Program-made: the position numbers and the translations under genes
Source of the DNA: an uncultured Pelagibacteraceae bacterium
GTDB lineage: Bacteria > Pseudomonadota > Alphaproteobacteria > Pelagibacterales > Pelagibacteraceae
DNA length: 64,000 bases
Direction: 5' to 3'
Assembly (NCBI GenBank): GCA_902576115.1
Contig: CACGUE010000002.1
Coordinates: forward strand, 1 to 64,000
In this document: one piece after another, positions 54,629-64,000 of the stretch
Layout: each line of letters opens with the position of its first letter
Position numbering within the stretch: the first letter of the stretch is position 1
Notes under the pieces: generated by a model
Told to the model about the DNA's origin: nothing
The model's input: the letters and a program-made list of their open reading frames with translations, nothing else
Databases searched by the model: none

Positions 54629-57292
54629 ATGGCAAAAACATTAAACGAGATCAGATTAACTTTTTTAGATTATTTCGAAAAAAATGATCACAAGATAGTT
54701 GAGTCTAGCAATTTGGTTCCAAATAATGATCCAACATTAATGTTTGCAAATTCAGGAATGGTCCAGTTTAAAAATGTTTTTACCGGATTAGAAAAAAGGG
54801 ATTATCAAAGAGCTACTACTTCTCAAAAATGTGTAAGAGCAGGAGGTAAACATAACGATCTTGAAAACGTTGGCTACACTCCAAGACACCATACATTTTT
54901 TGAAATGCTTGGAAATTTTTCTTTCGGAGATTACTTCAAGGAAAGGGGAATTGAACTTGCTTGGAATTTAATTACTAAAGATTTTGGATTAAATAAAGAT
55001 AGATTATATGTAACAGTATTTCATGAAGACGATGAAGCCTTCAATTTTTGGAAGAAAATAGCGGGTTTTAGCGACGATAGAATTATTAGGATAGCAACTT
55101 CTGATAACTTTTGGTCAATGGGCGAAACGGGTCCTTGCGGACCTTGTTCAGAGATATTCTATGATCATGGAGATCATTTAAAAGGTGGTTTACCCGGAAC
55201 CAAAGATGAGGATGGCGATAGATATATTGAGATATGGAATTTAGTCTTCATGCAATTTGAGCAAGTTTCAAAAGATAAAAGAATTAATCTTCCAAAACCT
55301 TCAGTAGATACTGGAATGGGTTTAGAAAGAATTGCAGCATTACTTCAAGGTACACATGATAATTATGAAACTGATCACTTTAAAAAATTAATCAGCTCTA
55401 TTTCTGAATTTACAAATGTAAAACAAGATGAAAATAATTTATCAAGCTTTAGAGTAATTGCAGATCACTTAAGAGCCAGCTCATTTCTTCTTGCAGAAGG
55501 AGTACTACCTTCAAATGAAGGTAGAGGCTATGTTCTTAGAAGAATAATGAGAAGAGGAATGAGACATTCTCATTTGTTGGGCTCTAAAGAACCAGTCTTC
55601 AATAAAATCTTTGATACATTGAAAGATGAAATGAAAGGAAATTATCCTGAATTAGAAAGATCAGAGACTTTAATTAAAGAAACATTAAAAATGGAAGAAG
55701 AAAAATTTTTAGTATTACTTGATAGGGGAATTAAAATTTTGAATGATGAAATTTCAAAAATAAAAAAAGTTTTACCAGGTGAAGTAGCGTTTAAATTATA
55801 TGATACTTACGGTTTCCCGTTAGATTTAACAGAAGATATTTTAAAAAATAAATCTTTGACCGTTGATCAAAATAAATTTGATGAATTAATGAAAAAAAGC
55901 AAAGAGCTTGCAAAACAAAATTGGAAAGGTTCTGGAGATGCCTCTGAAGAAGAAATCTGGTTTGGTATAAAAGATAAAATAGGACCTACAGAGTTTCTTG
56001 GGTATGAGTTTAACCAATCAGAAGGAGTGGTGTTATCGATAATTAAAAATAATAAAGAAGCACAAAATATTTCAAATGGTGAGGAAGGGATAATTATTAC
56101 TAATCAAACCCCTTTTTATGGAGAGTCTGGTGGACAAGTTGGAGATCAAGGAACAATAGTATCTGGTAATTCAGTATTTGAGGTTACAGATACTCAAAAA
56201 AAACTTGGAGATCTGTTTATACATAATGGAATTCTAAAATCTGGTGAGATTAAGATTAAAGACGTTGTAGAAATGAAAATAGATATTGAAAGACGTAACA
56301 ATCTTAAGGCATATCATTCTGCAACCCATTTATTACATGAGTCTTTGAGAAGAACATTGGGAAAACACGTTATGCAGAAAGGATCTTTAGTTGCGCCTGA
56401 TAGACTAAGATTTGATTTTAGTCATATGAAACCAATTACAGAGGATGAGTTAACAATTATTGATAAATTAGTTAATGAATACGTACAAAACAAAACTGAT
56501 GTAACTACAAGAATTATGACACCAAAAGCTGCCATTGAAAAAGGTGCTTTAGCTTTTTTTGGTGAAAAATATGGAGAAGAGGTGAGAGTAGTTTCTATGG
56601 GAGCGGAAAATAACTCTTATTTTTCAACAGAATTATGTGGTGGAACACATGTAAAAAATACAGGCGATATTGGAAAATTTAAAACTATTAGCCAATCCTC
56701 AATAGCTGCTGGAGTTAGAAGGGTTGAGGCTTTAAGGGACAAACAACTCGAAATATTCTTAAAAAACAAGGAAAAAATGTCAAACCTTTCTGCACAAAAG
56801 GATGAAGACAGCATTAAAGAAGTGTCTGCTCAAATTATTAAATTAGGTGGAAAACCAAATCTAGAAAATAAAGATACTAAAGGATTAATTAAAGACCTTA
56901 ATAAACAATTAGAACAATTAAATGTTCAATCAGTTTTAGCTGATAAAACAAAAAACATAATTAAAGATGAAAATATAAATGGCACTCAAGTTAGATTACA
57001 AAAAGTTCAAGATTTATCTCCAAAAGACCTAAGAAAACTTGTTGATGCAGGTAAAAAAGAATTGGGTGAAGGAATAGTGGTAGTGTTTGCAAATAAGGAT
57101 GAGAAAGTTGGTCTTGCTGTTGGTGTAACAGAAAATTTAACAAATAAATACGATGCAGTTAAATTTGCAAAACTAGGATCTGAAATTATTGGTGGAAAGG
57201 GTGGTGGAGGTCGTAAGGACTTTGCGCAGGCTGGAGGCCAGGAATCAAATAAAATCGATGAAGCTTTAGAAAAACTAAAAACCTTAATTTAA
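54629..57292 (+). CDS. alaS: Alanyl-tRNA synthetase
   Basis: An 887-residue class II synthetase. Motif 1 region [20 protein letters not shown], motif 2 [16 protein letters not shown], and motif 3 [13 protein letters not shown] are present. The editing domain has the zinc ligands in [12 protein letters not shown] and CGGTH, and the C-terminal C-Ala domain ends [16 protein letters not shown]. It charges tRNA-Ala and clears mischarged Ser/Gly. recA-alaS adjacency is common, usually with recX between. No recX is present here. The 3' end overlaps icd by 9 bases. Confidence 0.97.
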   Translation: MAKTLNEIRLTFLDYFEKNDHKIVESSNLVPNNDPTLMFANSGMVQFKNVFTGLEKRDYQRATTSQKCVRAGGKHNDLENVGYTPRHHTFFEMLGNFSFGDYFKERGIELAWNLITKDFGLNKDRLYVTVFHEDDEAFNFWKKIAGFSDDRIIRIATSDNFWSMGETGPCGPCSEIFYDHGDHLKGGLPGTKDEDGDRYIEIWNLVFMQFEQVSKDKRINLPKPSVDTGMGLERIAALLQGTHDNYETDHFKKLISSISEFTNVKQDENNLSSFRVIADHLRASSFLLAEGVLPSNEGRGYVLRRIMRRGMRHSHLLGSKEPVFNKIFDTLKDEMKGNYPELERSETLIKETLKMEEEKFLVLLDRGIKILNDEISKIKKVLPGEVAFKLYDTYGFPLDLTEDILKNKSLTVDQNKFDELMKKSKELAKQNWKGSGDASEEEIWFGIKDKIGPTEFLGYEFNQSEGVVLSIIKNNKEAQNISNGEEGIIITNQTPFYGESGGQVGDQGTIVSGNSVFEVTDTQKKLGDLFIHNGILKSGEIKIKDVVEMKIDIERRNNLKAYHSATHLLHESLRRTLGKHVMQKGSLVAPDRLRFDFSHMKPITEDELTIIDKLVNEYVQNKTDVTTRIMTPKAAIEKGALAFFGEKYGEEVRVVSMGAENNSYFSTELCGGTHVKNTGDIGKFKTISQSSIAAGVRRVEALRDKQLEIFLKNKEKMSNLSAQKDEDSIKEVSAQIIKLGGKPNLENKDTKGLIKDLNKQLEQLNVQSVLADKTKNIIKDENINGTQVRLQKVQDLSPKDLRKLVDAGKKELGEGIVVVFANKDEKVGLAVGVTENLTNKYDAVKFAKLGSEIIGGKGGGGRKDFAQAGGQESNKIDEALEKLKTLI

Positions 57293-58498
57293 TTTTTGTT
57301 TTAAACTTCCATCAATTACATCTAAAAACTGGTTAGTTGTTAAATATTTTGTAGAAGGACCAATAAGTATTGCCAAATCTTTGGTCATTGATCCTGATTC
57401 AACTGACTCAACACATACTTCTTCAAGTGTTTTGGCAAATTTAATTAATTCATCATTGCTATCTAACTTTCCTCTGTGCGCCAAACCTCTTGTCCATGCA
57501 AATATAGATGCAATTGGATTGGTTGATGTTTCTTTACCTTGCTGATGCATTCTAAAATGTCGAGTAACAGTTCCATGAGCCGCTTCTGCTTCCATTGTTC
57601 TGCCATCAGGTGCTAATAAAACACTTGTCATTAAACCCAAAGAACCATAACCTTGAGCAACAGTGTCTGACTGAACATCACCATCATAATTTTTACAAGC
57701 CCAGATATATTTACCATGCCATTTCATTGCACAAGCAACCATATCATCGATTAACCTATGTTCATAAGTTATATTATTTTTTTCAAATTCTAATTTAAAA
57801 TCTTTTTCAAAAACATTTTGAAATATATCTTTAAATCTACCATCATATTTTTTTAGTATAGTATTCTTAGTTGATAAATATACAGGCCATTTTTTTATTA
57901 GGCCGTAATTGAAACATGATCTTGCAAAGTCCTCTATTGATTTATCTAAATTATACATTGAAAGAGCAATACCTGGTCCTGGGAAACTAAATACTTCATA
58001 TTTCTTTTCATCATTTCCATCTTCTGATGTCCATTTGACTTCTAATTTACCTTTTCCTGGAACTAAAAAATCCGTAGCTCTATATTGATCACCAAAAGCA
58101 TGTCTTCCAATAATTAATGGATCTGTCCAAGATGGGACAAGTTTAGGAATATTTTTACAAATTATTGGCTCTCTAAACACTGTTCCTCCAATAATATTTC
58201 TTATTGTTCCATTTGGTGATCTCCACATTTTCTTTAATTCAAATTCTTCAACTCTCGCCTCGTCAGGAGTAATAGTTGCGCATTTGATACCTACTCCATT
58301 CTTTTTAATTGCATTAGCACAGTCGATGGTAATTTTGTCATCTGTATCATCCCTGCTTTTCATTCCTAGATCGTAATACTCAATGCCTAAATCTAAATAA
58401 GGAAGAATTAATTTGTTTTTGATGAATTCCCAAATTACTCTTGTCATTTCATCGCCGTCTAGCTCGACAATGGGATTTTTTACCTTAATTTTGCTCAT
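57284..58498 (-). CDS. icd: NADP-dependent isocitrate dehydrogenase (eukaryotic-like dimeric type)
   Basis: From ATG 58498 (404 residues): [87 protein letters not shown] and [17 protein letters not shown]. The frame extends 15 codons upstream, but MSKIKVKN is the family start. The substrate-serine segment SPNGTIRN and the arginines identify the NADP-specific subfamily shared with eukaryotes. It makes 2-oxoglutarate and NADPH in the TCA cycle. Confidence 0.95.
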   Translation of the reverse strand: MSKIKVKNPIVELDGDEMTRVIWEFIKNKLILPYLDLGIEYYDLGMKSRDDTDDKITIDCANAIKKNGVGIKCATITPDEARVEEFELKKMWRSPNGTIRNIIGGTVFREPIICKNIPKLVPSWTDPLIIGRHAFGDQYRATDFLVPGKGKLEVKWTSEDGNDEKKYEVFSFPGPGIALSMYNLDKSIEDFARSCFNYGLIKKWPVYLSTKNTILKKYDGRFKDIFQNVFEKDFKLEFEKNNITYEHRLIDDMVACAMKWHGKYIWACKNYDGDVQSDTVAQGYGSLGLMTSVLLAPDGRTMEAEAAHGTVTRHFRMHQQGKETSTNPIASIFAWTRGLAHRGKLDSNDELIKFAKTLEEVCVESVESGSMTKDLAILIGPSTKYLTTNQFLDVIDGSLKQKLN

Positions 58499-58572
58499 TT
58501 TATGATGTATCTTAATAATTGAATTTATACTTTTTATATACATATTAATCCAGAATTATCAATTGAACGATT

Positions 58573-59220
58573 ATGATAGACAAAATTTTTCCAAAGATTC
58601 ATAACGAAGGCTATAAATTTATAGTAATTTTCGTAGTAGCAACGATCATTCTATATTTCATTCATGGTTTTTTAGGTTTCATAGGTTTAGTATTAAGCAT
58701 TTGGTGTTATTATTTTTTTAGAGATCCAGAAAGAATTCCAATAAATGATGAAAACTATTTAACAAGTCCTGCTGACGGATTGGTTTTACAAGTTTTAGAT
58801 ACAAACGGACCAAAAGAATTGGGACTTGAAAATAAAAAATTTAAGAAAGTAAGTATATTTATGAATGTATTTGACTGCCATGTGAATAGATCACCATGCT
58901 CAGGAAAAATTGAAGAAATTTTATACAAACCTGGAAAATTTATTAATGCATCTCTTGATAAAGCAAGCGAGGATAATGAAAGAAATTATTATAAAATTAA
59001 AAATTCTCATGGCGAAGACATAATTGTGGTTCAAATAGCAGGACTGGTTGCACGGAGAATAGTAACTGATACATCAGTTGAAGAAAATGTCGATCAAGGA
59101 TCTAGAATAGGGATGATTAGATTTGGAAGTAGAGCAGATTTATATTTTGAAAACTATGAACCATTAGTAAAAGTTAATCAAAGAGCAGTTGCTGGAGAAA
59201 CATTGATAGCTAAAAGATAA
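58573..59220 (+). CDS. psd: Phosphatidylserine decarboxylase, short (type II) form
   Basis: A 215-residue proenzyme with two N-terminal membrane helices (about 18-45). It has TSPADGLVLQ (D68), VFDCHVNRSP (H103) and the self-cleavage pair G185-S186 in RFGSRADLYF, where serine becomes the pyruvoyl cofactor. It converts phosphatidylserine to phosphatidylethanolamine. The gene abuts pssA, which makes its substrate. Confidence 0.95.
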   Translation: MIDKIFPKIHNEGYKFIVIFVVATIILYFIHGFLGFIGLVLSIWCYYFFRDPERIPINDENYLTSPADGLVLQVLDTNGPKELGLENKKFKKVSIFMNVFDCHVNRSPCSGKIEEILYKPGKFINASLDKASEDNERNYYKIKNSHGEDIIVVQIAGLVARRIVTDTSVEENVDQGSRIGMIRFGSRADLYFENYEPLVKVNQRAVAGETLIAKR

Positions 59221-60018
59221 ATGGAAAATCCAAAAAAGAATATAAGGTTAGTTTCAAATAAAAATTCAAGAGTTATTTTGCCAAATATTATGACACTGGT
59301 CGGAGTGTGTATTGGCTTAACCTCAATTAAATTTGCATTCGATGGAAGATTTGAATTATCTGTTATTGCAGTTTTAATTGCTGCAATCATTGATGGTTTA
59401 GATGGAAGAATTGCAAGATTAATTAAAGCCACATCAAAAGTTGGAAAAGAATTAGACTCATTAACGGATGTAATTAGTTTTGGAGTTGCGCCAGCATTCA
59501 TAATGTATTTCTGGGCGCTAGATAATATCGGCAGATTAGGTTGGTTAATATCTTTAATATATGTGGTTTGTGTTGCCTTAAGACTTGCAAGATTTAATGT
59601 TTCAACAGGAGGTGAACCTTCATGGAGAGACAATTTTTTTGAAGGTATTCCATCACCAGCAGGCGGAGTATTAGTGTTAATGCCATTAATTTATAGTTTT
59701 AGCGAATTTCAGTTTATAACTATTAATAAAAATATTATTATTCCATCTTTATTTATTGTTATTTCTGTACTTTTGATAAGTAAAATTCCTACATATTCTT
59801 TCAAAAGAATTGTTGTTCCAAGAAGTACTTCTATATTTCTTTTATTTGGAATAATTTTATATTTTGGTTTGTTGCTAATATATACCTTTAATACAATTAT
59901 AATTTCGGGAATTATTTATTTATTAATGATTCCAGCAAGTTCAATTCATTACTTATTTTTAAAAAAACAAAATAAAGAAAAAGATGATGGCGTTGATCAT
60001 CACGAAGATATTTTGTAA
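59221..60018 (+). CDS. pssA: CDP-diacylglycerol-serine O-phosphatidyltransferase
   Basis: A 265-residue polytopic membrane protein with the full CDP-alcohol phosphatidyltransferase motif D61-G-x2-A65-R66-x8-G75-x3-D79-x3-D83 in the segment DGRIARLIKATSKVGKELD. The long form with six to eight helices matches the type II PssA of alphaproteobacteria. It uses CDP-diacylglycerol and serine to make phosphatidylserine, decarboxylated by the preceding gene product. The stop shares one base with the next start codon. Confidence 0.95.
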   Translation: MENPKKNIRLVSNKNSRVILPNIMTLVGVCIGLTSIKFAFDGRFELSVIAVLIAAIIDGLDGRIARLIKATSKVGKELDSLTDVISFGVAPAFIMYFWALDNIGRLGWLISLIYVVCVALRLARFNVSTGGEPSWRDNFFEGIPSPAGGVLVLMPLIYSFSEFQFITINKNIIIPSLFIVISVLLISKIPTYSFKRIVVPRSTSIFLLFGIILYFGLLLIYTFNTIIISGIIYLLMIPASSIHYLFLKKQNKEKDDGVDHHEDIL

Positions 60019-60932
60019 TGAAAGAGAATGTAATTATTTCTCTAGCAGATTCTAATTACTATGAATTGCTAAATGAATTAATAGACTCTATTAAACAATT
60101 CAATCAAAGTGAAAAGGTTGCTATTTGTATACTTGATGCGGGTTTAACAGAGGAGCAAACTGCTCTTCTAAAAAATAAAGTAGATGAGATCAAAAAAGCC
60201 GAATGGGATATTGAAGTTCCCCAATCTAAAATTAATGGTAAAGAATGGTTAAAAAGTCAGGTATCTAGAGCATTTCTTCCAAAATATTTTCCCAAATATA
60301 AAAAATATCTGTGGATCGATTGTGATGCTTGGGTTCAGGATTGGAACTCAATAGACTTATATTTTAGGGCTTGTGATAATGGAAAACTTGGCATTACCCA
60401 GACAATGACACCTGGATATAGAATATTAAGCAACGTTAATTGGTTGTTTGGAAAATTGGCAATTATAAAATCTCAAAATTTTAAACATGCTATTAAATCT
60501 AAAATTGATATCAATAAAGCCAGAAAGTTAGCATTTGCTCCGCATATTAATATTGGAGTTTTCTCATTAACAAAAGACTCTAGCTGTTGGAATGTTTGGC
60601 AAAAAAATTTAAAAACTACTCTTAGTCATGGCCAAATATTTGGTTCAGAGCAACTAGCAATAAATATAAGTGTGTATATTGATAATGTAGATGTTGAATT
60701 TCTTCCTCATAATTGCAACTGGTTAGCTAGTAACTTACTTCCAAAATTTGACGAAAAGAATAAAATTTTTGTGGAACCCTTTTTGCCAAATCATAAAATT
60801 GGAATAATACATTTGGCTGGTGGAATCAAAGTAAATGATAAAGACATGAGAAATGAGAAAAATCTAGAGATAGAATTAAATACTTTGGATAATAATAAAA
60901 TCTCAAAATCTTTAAGGTTCAAAACTAATTGA
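60018..60932 (+). CDS. GT8-like glycosyltransferase of unknown acceptor
   Basis: A 304-residue soluble protein with a GT-A-like fold. VIISLADSNYYELLNELIDSI near the N terminus, the metal site WID101-C-D103-AW, HINIGVFSLTKDS and GSEQLAINI are arranged as in family 8 transferases. HNCNWL and IIHLAGGIK with the terminal histidine follow. No signal peptide or membrane helix is visible. It is embedded between pssA and rlmE with one- and four-base overlaps, which could mean glycosylation of a lipid, though the link is only positional. Confidence 0.65.
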   Translation: MKENVIISLADSNYYELLNELIDSIKQFNQSEKVAICILDAGLTEEQTALLKNKVDEIKKAEWDIEVPQSKINGKEWLKSQVSRAFLPKYFPKYKKYLWIDCDAWVQDWNSIDLYFRACDNGKLGITQTMTPGYRILSNVNWLFGKLAIIKSQNFKHAIKSKIDINKARKLAFAPHINIGVFSLTKDSSCWNVWQKNLKTTLSHGQIFGSEQLAINISVYIDNVDVEFLPHNCNWLASNLLPKFDEKNKIFVEPFLPNHKIGIIHLAGGIKVNDKDMRNEKNLEIELNTLDNNKISKSLRFKTN

Positions 60933-61540
60933 AAAAAAATAAAATCTCAAAAAATTGGATTAATAAGCAGAGAAGAGATATTTATGTTAGACAATCAAAA
61001 GTTGAAGGATATAGATCAAGAGCAGTTTATAAATTAAAAGAAATTAACGAAAAATTTAAATTTTTAAAAAATAATATATCAGTAATAGATCTTGGAGCTG
61101 CTCCTGGAAGCTGGTCTCAATATATATCAAGTAATTTAAAATGTAATAAGCATTTAGCAATAGATTTAAAAGAAATAGAAGAAATAAAGAATGTAAAAAT
61201 TATAAAAGGAGATTTTTCAGATACTGAACAACAAAATAAAATTAATAATTACTTTGGAGGAAAAATTGACCTAATTATTTCAGATATGGCAGTCAATACT
61301 ACGGGAAATAAAAATCTAGACTCTATGGTAACTGGAGAATTAGTTTTGGAAGCTTTGGATTTTGCTACCAGAATGATGAAACCAAATGGTTATTTTGTCT
61401 CAAAATTATTTATGGGAACTTCTTTTAATGAAATAATAGCATTTTCAAAAAAAAATTTTGTAAAATTTAATGTTTATAAGCCTCCCGCAAGTAGAAAAGA
61501 TTCTAAAGAAAGTTTTTTAATTTGTAAAAATTTAAGATAG
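60929..61540 (+). CDS. rlmE: 23S rRNA U2552 2'-O-methyltransferase RlmE (FtsJ/RrmJ)
   Basis: A 203-residue protein with a TTG start. The SAM motif is DLGAAPGSWSQY (54-65) and the catalytic tetrad K35, D119, K159 and E194 aligns with K38, D124, K164 and E199 of E. coli RrmJ. It methylates U2552 of 23S rRNA late in 50S assembly. The TTG overlaps the preceding stop by three bases. Confidence 0.93.
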   Translation: MKKNKISKNWINKQRRDIYVRQSKVEGYRSRAVYKLKEINEKFKFLKNNISVIDLGAAPGSWSQYISSNLKCNKHLAIDLKEIEEIKNVKIIKGDFSDTEQQNKINNYFGGKIDLIISDMAVNTTGNKNLDSMVTGELVLEALDFATRMMKPNGYFVSKLFMGTSFNEIIAFSKKNFVKFNVYKPPASRKDSKESFLICKNLR

Positions 61541-61577
61541 ATACTTTCATTTTTTAAAGAATCGTTTATATAAGGAC

Positions 61578-62642
61578 ATGGATCCTATCAAAGAAGCACT
61601 TACTTTCGACGATGTAACTTTAGCACCAAATTATTCTGAAATTTTACCCTCAGAAGTAAAGACAGAAGTTAAATTATCAAAATACTTAAATATTTCTATA
61701 CCCCTTCTAACTTCAGCAATGGATACTGTTACCGAGTCTACTATGGCTATTTCAATAGGCAAAAGTGGTGGAATAGGTGTTATACATAGAAATCTATCAA
61801 TAAATGATCAGATAAAAGAAATAAAAAAAGTAAAATCAAAAAAAATGTTAGTTGGTGCAGCTGTTGGTGCAAGTTTAAACGAGCACATTAGAGCTCAAAA
61901 GATTTTAAAAGAAAATATTGATTTAATCGTTGTTGATACAGCTCATGGCCACACAAAAAAAGTGGCTGAGATAATAAAAAAAATTAAAAGAATAAAACCA
62001 GCCAAAACAGCTTTATGTGCAGGTAATATTGCTACAGCAGAAGCAGCTAAATTTCTGATTAAGCAAGGAGTAGATATTTTAAAAGTTGGAATTGGACCAG
62101 GATCTATATGTACTACAAGATTAGTTGCGGGGATCGGAGTTCCGCAGTTAAGTGCAATTTTAGATGTAAAAAAAGGCATGGGCAAAAGTCAAACAACATT
62201 AATAGCTGATGGAGGTATTAAATTTTCTGGGGATATTGCAAAAGCACTAGCAGCTGGTGCTGATGCGGTGATGATTGGATCATTATTTGCAGGAACAGAT
62301 CAGGCTCCTGGTAGAATTATAAAAAGAGGTGGTAAATTATTTAAAAGTTTTAGGGGAATGGGATCTATTGGAGCAATGAATAAAGGATCAGCAGATAGAT
62401 ATTTTCAATCTAAACAAAAAGATACTTCAAAATATGTAGCAGAAGGTGTTGAGGGTTTTGTCAAATACAAAGGCACAGTTGAAAAAATTATCTACCAGCT
62501 AGTAGGGGGTTTAAAATCATCAATGGGATACTTGGGTGCAAAAAGAATTAAAGATCTTAGAAAAAAACCAAAATTTGTCAAAATTACTAAAGCAGGTTTT
62601 TATGAAAGTATGGTACATAACATTGACGAAATAAAAAGATGA
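61578..62642 (+). CDS. guaB: IMP dehydrogenase without CBS domains
   Basis: A 354-residue enzyme, about 130 shorter than the usual 485. [43 protein letters not shown], the catalytic loop GIGPGSIC178[29 protein letters not shown] and the flap [17 protein letters not shown] are complete. The chain runs from [17 protein letters not shown] straight to [12 protein letters not shown], where the two CBS domains normally sit. It oxidises IMP to XMP, the entry to GMP. The stop shares an ATGA overlap with the TPR gene; guaA follows. Confidence 0.95.
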   Translation: MDPIKEALTFDDVTLAPNYSEILPSEVKTEVKLSKYLNISIPLLTSAMDTVTESTMAISIGKSGGIGVIHRNLSINDQIKEIKKVKSKKMLVGAAVGASLNEHIRAQKILKENIDLIVVDTAHGHTKKVAEIIKKIKRIKPAKTALCAGNIATAEAAKFLIKQGVDILKVGIGPGSICTTRLVAGIGVPQLSAILDVKKGMGKSQTTLIADGGIKFSGDIAKALAAGADAVMIGSLFAGTDQAPGRIIKRGGKLFKSFRGMGSIGAMNKGSADRYFQSKQKDTSKYVAEGVEGFVKYKGTVEKIIYQLVGGLKSSMGYLGAKRIKDLRKKPKFVKITKAGFYESMVHNIDEIKR

Positions 62643-63073
62643 TAAAAAAAATTACCTTAGCAATAATTTTACTTTTGAATTTAATTTTCAATGTTAACGC
62701 TGAGAAAGTCAATTTTTTCAATGAAGCAAAAAATCTTTATGAAAATGAAAAATATGAAGATTCAAAATTTTTATTTCAAAGAAATATTGTATACAATCCC
62801 AAAGACTCAAAGTCATATCTATATTTAGCAAAAATATTTAAAAATGAAGAAAACAAAACAGAACTGGAAAAAAATATAAATACAGTCTTACTACTCGAGC
62901 CAAACAATGAAGAGGCAATGTATCTATTAATAGATATTGAGTTAGAAAGATCTAATTTTTCTAAAGCAGAGGAACTTAGAGAAGATTTTAAGAAAATATG
63001 CTCGAACCTTTGTGATAAAATCGCATCTATTAACAAACGCTTAAAAGAGTTTGAAAAAAAAGATGCGTCTTGA
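62639..63073 (+). CDS. Exported TPR-repeat protein between guaB and guaA
   Basis: A 144-residue protein with a signal peptide ([17 protein letters not shown]) and three TPR-like helix pairs: [49 protein letters not shown] and [23 protein letters not shown]. Two cysteines near the C terminus (CSNLC) could form a disulfide. It is a likely periplasmic scaffold and has no obvious link to purine synthesis. It overlaps guaB by 4 and guaA by 11 bases. Confidence 0.72.
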   Translation: MIKKITLAIILLLNLIFNVNAEKVNFFNEAKNLYENEKYEDSKFLFQRNIVYNPKDSKSYLYLAKIFKNEENKTELEKNINTVLLLEPNNEEAMYLLIDIELERSNFSKAEELREDFKKICSNLCDKIASINKRLKEFEKKDAS

Positions 63074-64000
63074 AAATAATCTAGATAAAATTTTAATAAT
63101 CGATTTTGGGTCTCAGTTTACACAATTAATTGCAAGAAAAGTAAGAGAATTAAATGTTTTTTGTGAAATTATAAGTCACAACAAACTTAAAGACTACAAA
63201 AATGAAAAAAATGTGAAAGGCATTGTTTTATCAGGTGGTCCCTTAAATGTTTATCAAAATAAAAAAGTTAAATTCAATAGAAGTATATTAAGTTTAAATA
63301 TTCCAATTTTAGGTATTTGTTTTGGCCACCAGATAATCTCTAAAGAATTAGGAGGTAAAGTAAAACGAGCAAAATCAAGAGAATTCGGGTTAGCAAAAGT
63401 TACAAAATTAAAAAAAAGCGCTTTAACCGAAAATTTCTTTTCAAAAAAATCTACCAATGTATGGATGAGCCATGGAGATGAGGTAATTAAATTACCTAAA
63501 GGTTTTAAAGTTATAGCAAAATCCTCAAATTCGAAATTATGCATGATAGAAAATGTAAAAAAAAAAATATATGGCATACAGTTTCATCCAGAAGTTTCCC
63601 ATACAGTTAAAGGCAAAGTAATATTAAAAAACTTTGTAATTAAAATTTGTAAAATTAAAAAAAATTGGACATCCAAAAATCAAAAATCTAAGCTTATGCA
63701 ACAAATTAAAGAACAAGTTGGAAATTCTAAAGTAATTTGTGCATTATCTGGTGGGGTAGATAGTAGTGTAGTAGCAAAATTAATTAGTAATGCGATTGGA
63801 AAAAACTTAACTTGTATATTCGTTAATACTGGTCTGCTCAGAAAAAACGAAGAAAAACAAGTAGTAAATACTTTTAGAAAAAAATTTAAATTGAATTTAA
63901 TTTATGTAAATGCTGAACAATTATTTATAAGCAAATTAAAAAACGTAACAGATCCAGAAAAAAAAAGAAAAATTATTGGAAATTTATTTATCAAACTTTT
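63063..64000 (+). CDS. guaA: GMP synthase (glutamine-hydrolysing), 5' part
   Basis: The gene runs off the window edge; 312 codons are visible. The amidotransferase domain has [17 protein letters not shown], the catalytic C86 in LGICFGHQ and the histidine-glutamate pair in [11 protein letters not shown]. The PP-loop SGGVDSSV at about 229-236 begins the ATP pyrophosphatase domain that amidates XMP. The protein is lysine-rich but complete in all key residues so far. The start ATG 63063 lies 11 bases inside the TPR gene. Confidence 0.95.
   Translation, partial: MRLENNLDKILIIDFGSQFTQLIARKVRELNVFCEIISHNKLKDYKNEKNVKGIVLSGGPLNVYQNKKVKFNRSILSLNIPILGICFGHQIISKELGGKVKRAKSREFGLAKVTKLKKSALTENFFSKKSTNVWMSHGDEVIKLPKGFKVIAKSSNSKLCMIENVKKKIYGIQFHPEVSHTVKGKVILKNFVIKICKIKKNWTSKNQKSKLMQQIKEQVGNSKVICALSGGVDSSVVAKLISNAIGKNLTCIFVNTGLLRKNEEKQVVNTFRKKFKLNLIYVNAEQLFISKLKNVTDPEKKRKIIGNLFIKL

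Noticed and set aside
57595..57798. A 67-codon plus-strand frame inside icd
   Set aside because: It is histidine-rich by chance reading of the antisense strand; icd has full family motifs over this stretch.

Overview
The window looks like a segment of a SAR11 (Candidatus Pelagibacter-like) alphaproteobacterial chromosome. The evidence is extreme A+T richness, lysine/asparagine-rich proteins, near-zero intergenic spacing, overlapping stop/start codons, and a retinal-binding proteorhodopsin followed by ferredoxin, ferredoxin reductase and glutathione S-transferase genes. No transposase, integrase, phage gene or CRISPR array is visible. Only two convincing intrinsic terminators were found (after the proteorhodopsin gene and after recA). 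The only gene-free stretch over 300 bases (8589-9120) holds the RNase P RNA and the mraZ control region.

Layout. 1-5316: the 3' end of rpoD directly abuts a structurally odd tRNA-Val(GAC). A tightly coupled six-gene surface-sugar operon follows (KdsA-like synthase, free CBS pair, HpcH/HpaI aldolase, two SDRs, KdsB-like cytidylyltransferase with a poly-A frameshift), then a CAT-anticodon tRNA that is probably tRNA-Ile2. 5393-8588: an unknown membrane protein, a secreted CIA30-domain protein, the mlaA-mlaC phospholipid-transport genes and a peptidoglycan amidase. 8638-8992: RNase P RNA. 9057-26349: a complete division and cell-wall (dcw) cluster, mraZ-ftsZ-rsmH-ftsL-ftsI-murEF(fused)-mraY-murD-ftsW-murG-murC-murB-ddl-ftsQ-ftsA, with ftsZ moved to the front and a MraZ-type operator. 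26412-30231: lpxC, bamD, ligA. 30223-41616: housekeeping genes on both strands (M24 peptidase, UvrD-type helicase, AsmA-like protein, fumC, MazG-like protein, ygfZ, dihydroorotase, SMR transporter, prpE).

41831-44696 is the proteorhodopsin/ferredoxin module, with glutamine at the spectral-tuning position (blue type). 44693-48516 holds dksA and a glycan cluster: a GT39-like membrane glycosyltransferase, a 34-residue membrane microprotein, a GT2 glycosyltransferase and a secreted polysaccharide-lyase-like protein. 48517-50167 is umuDC with an exact alphaproteobacterial SOS box on its promoter. 50357-54532 carries a cupin, a GFA-type zinc protein, a glycerate kinase, tolC and recA. 54629-64000 carries alaS, icd, psd-pssA, a GT8-like gene, rlmE, a CBS-less guaB, a TPR protein and the start of guaA.

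The genes are mostly envelope construction, DNA maintenance and central metabolism packed into translationally coupled operons. The parts most worth a second look are the sugar-acid cassette between two tRNAs, the degenerate tRNA-Val, the dcw rearrangement and fusion, the unannotated microprotein, the SOS circuitry and the stripped-down IMP dehydrogenase.
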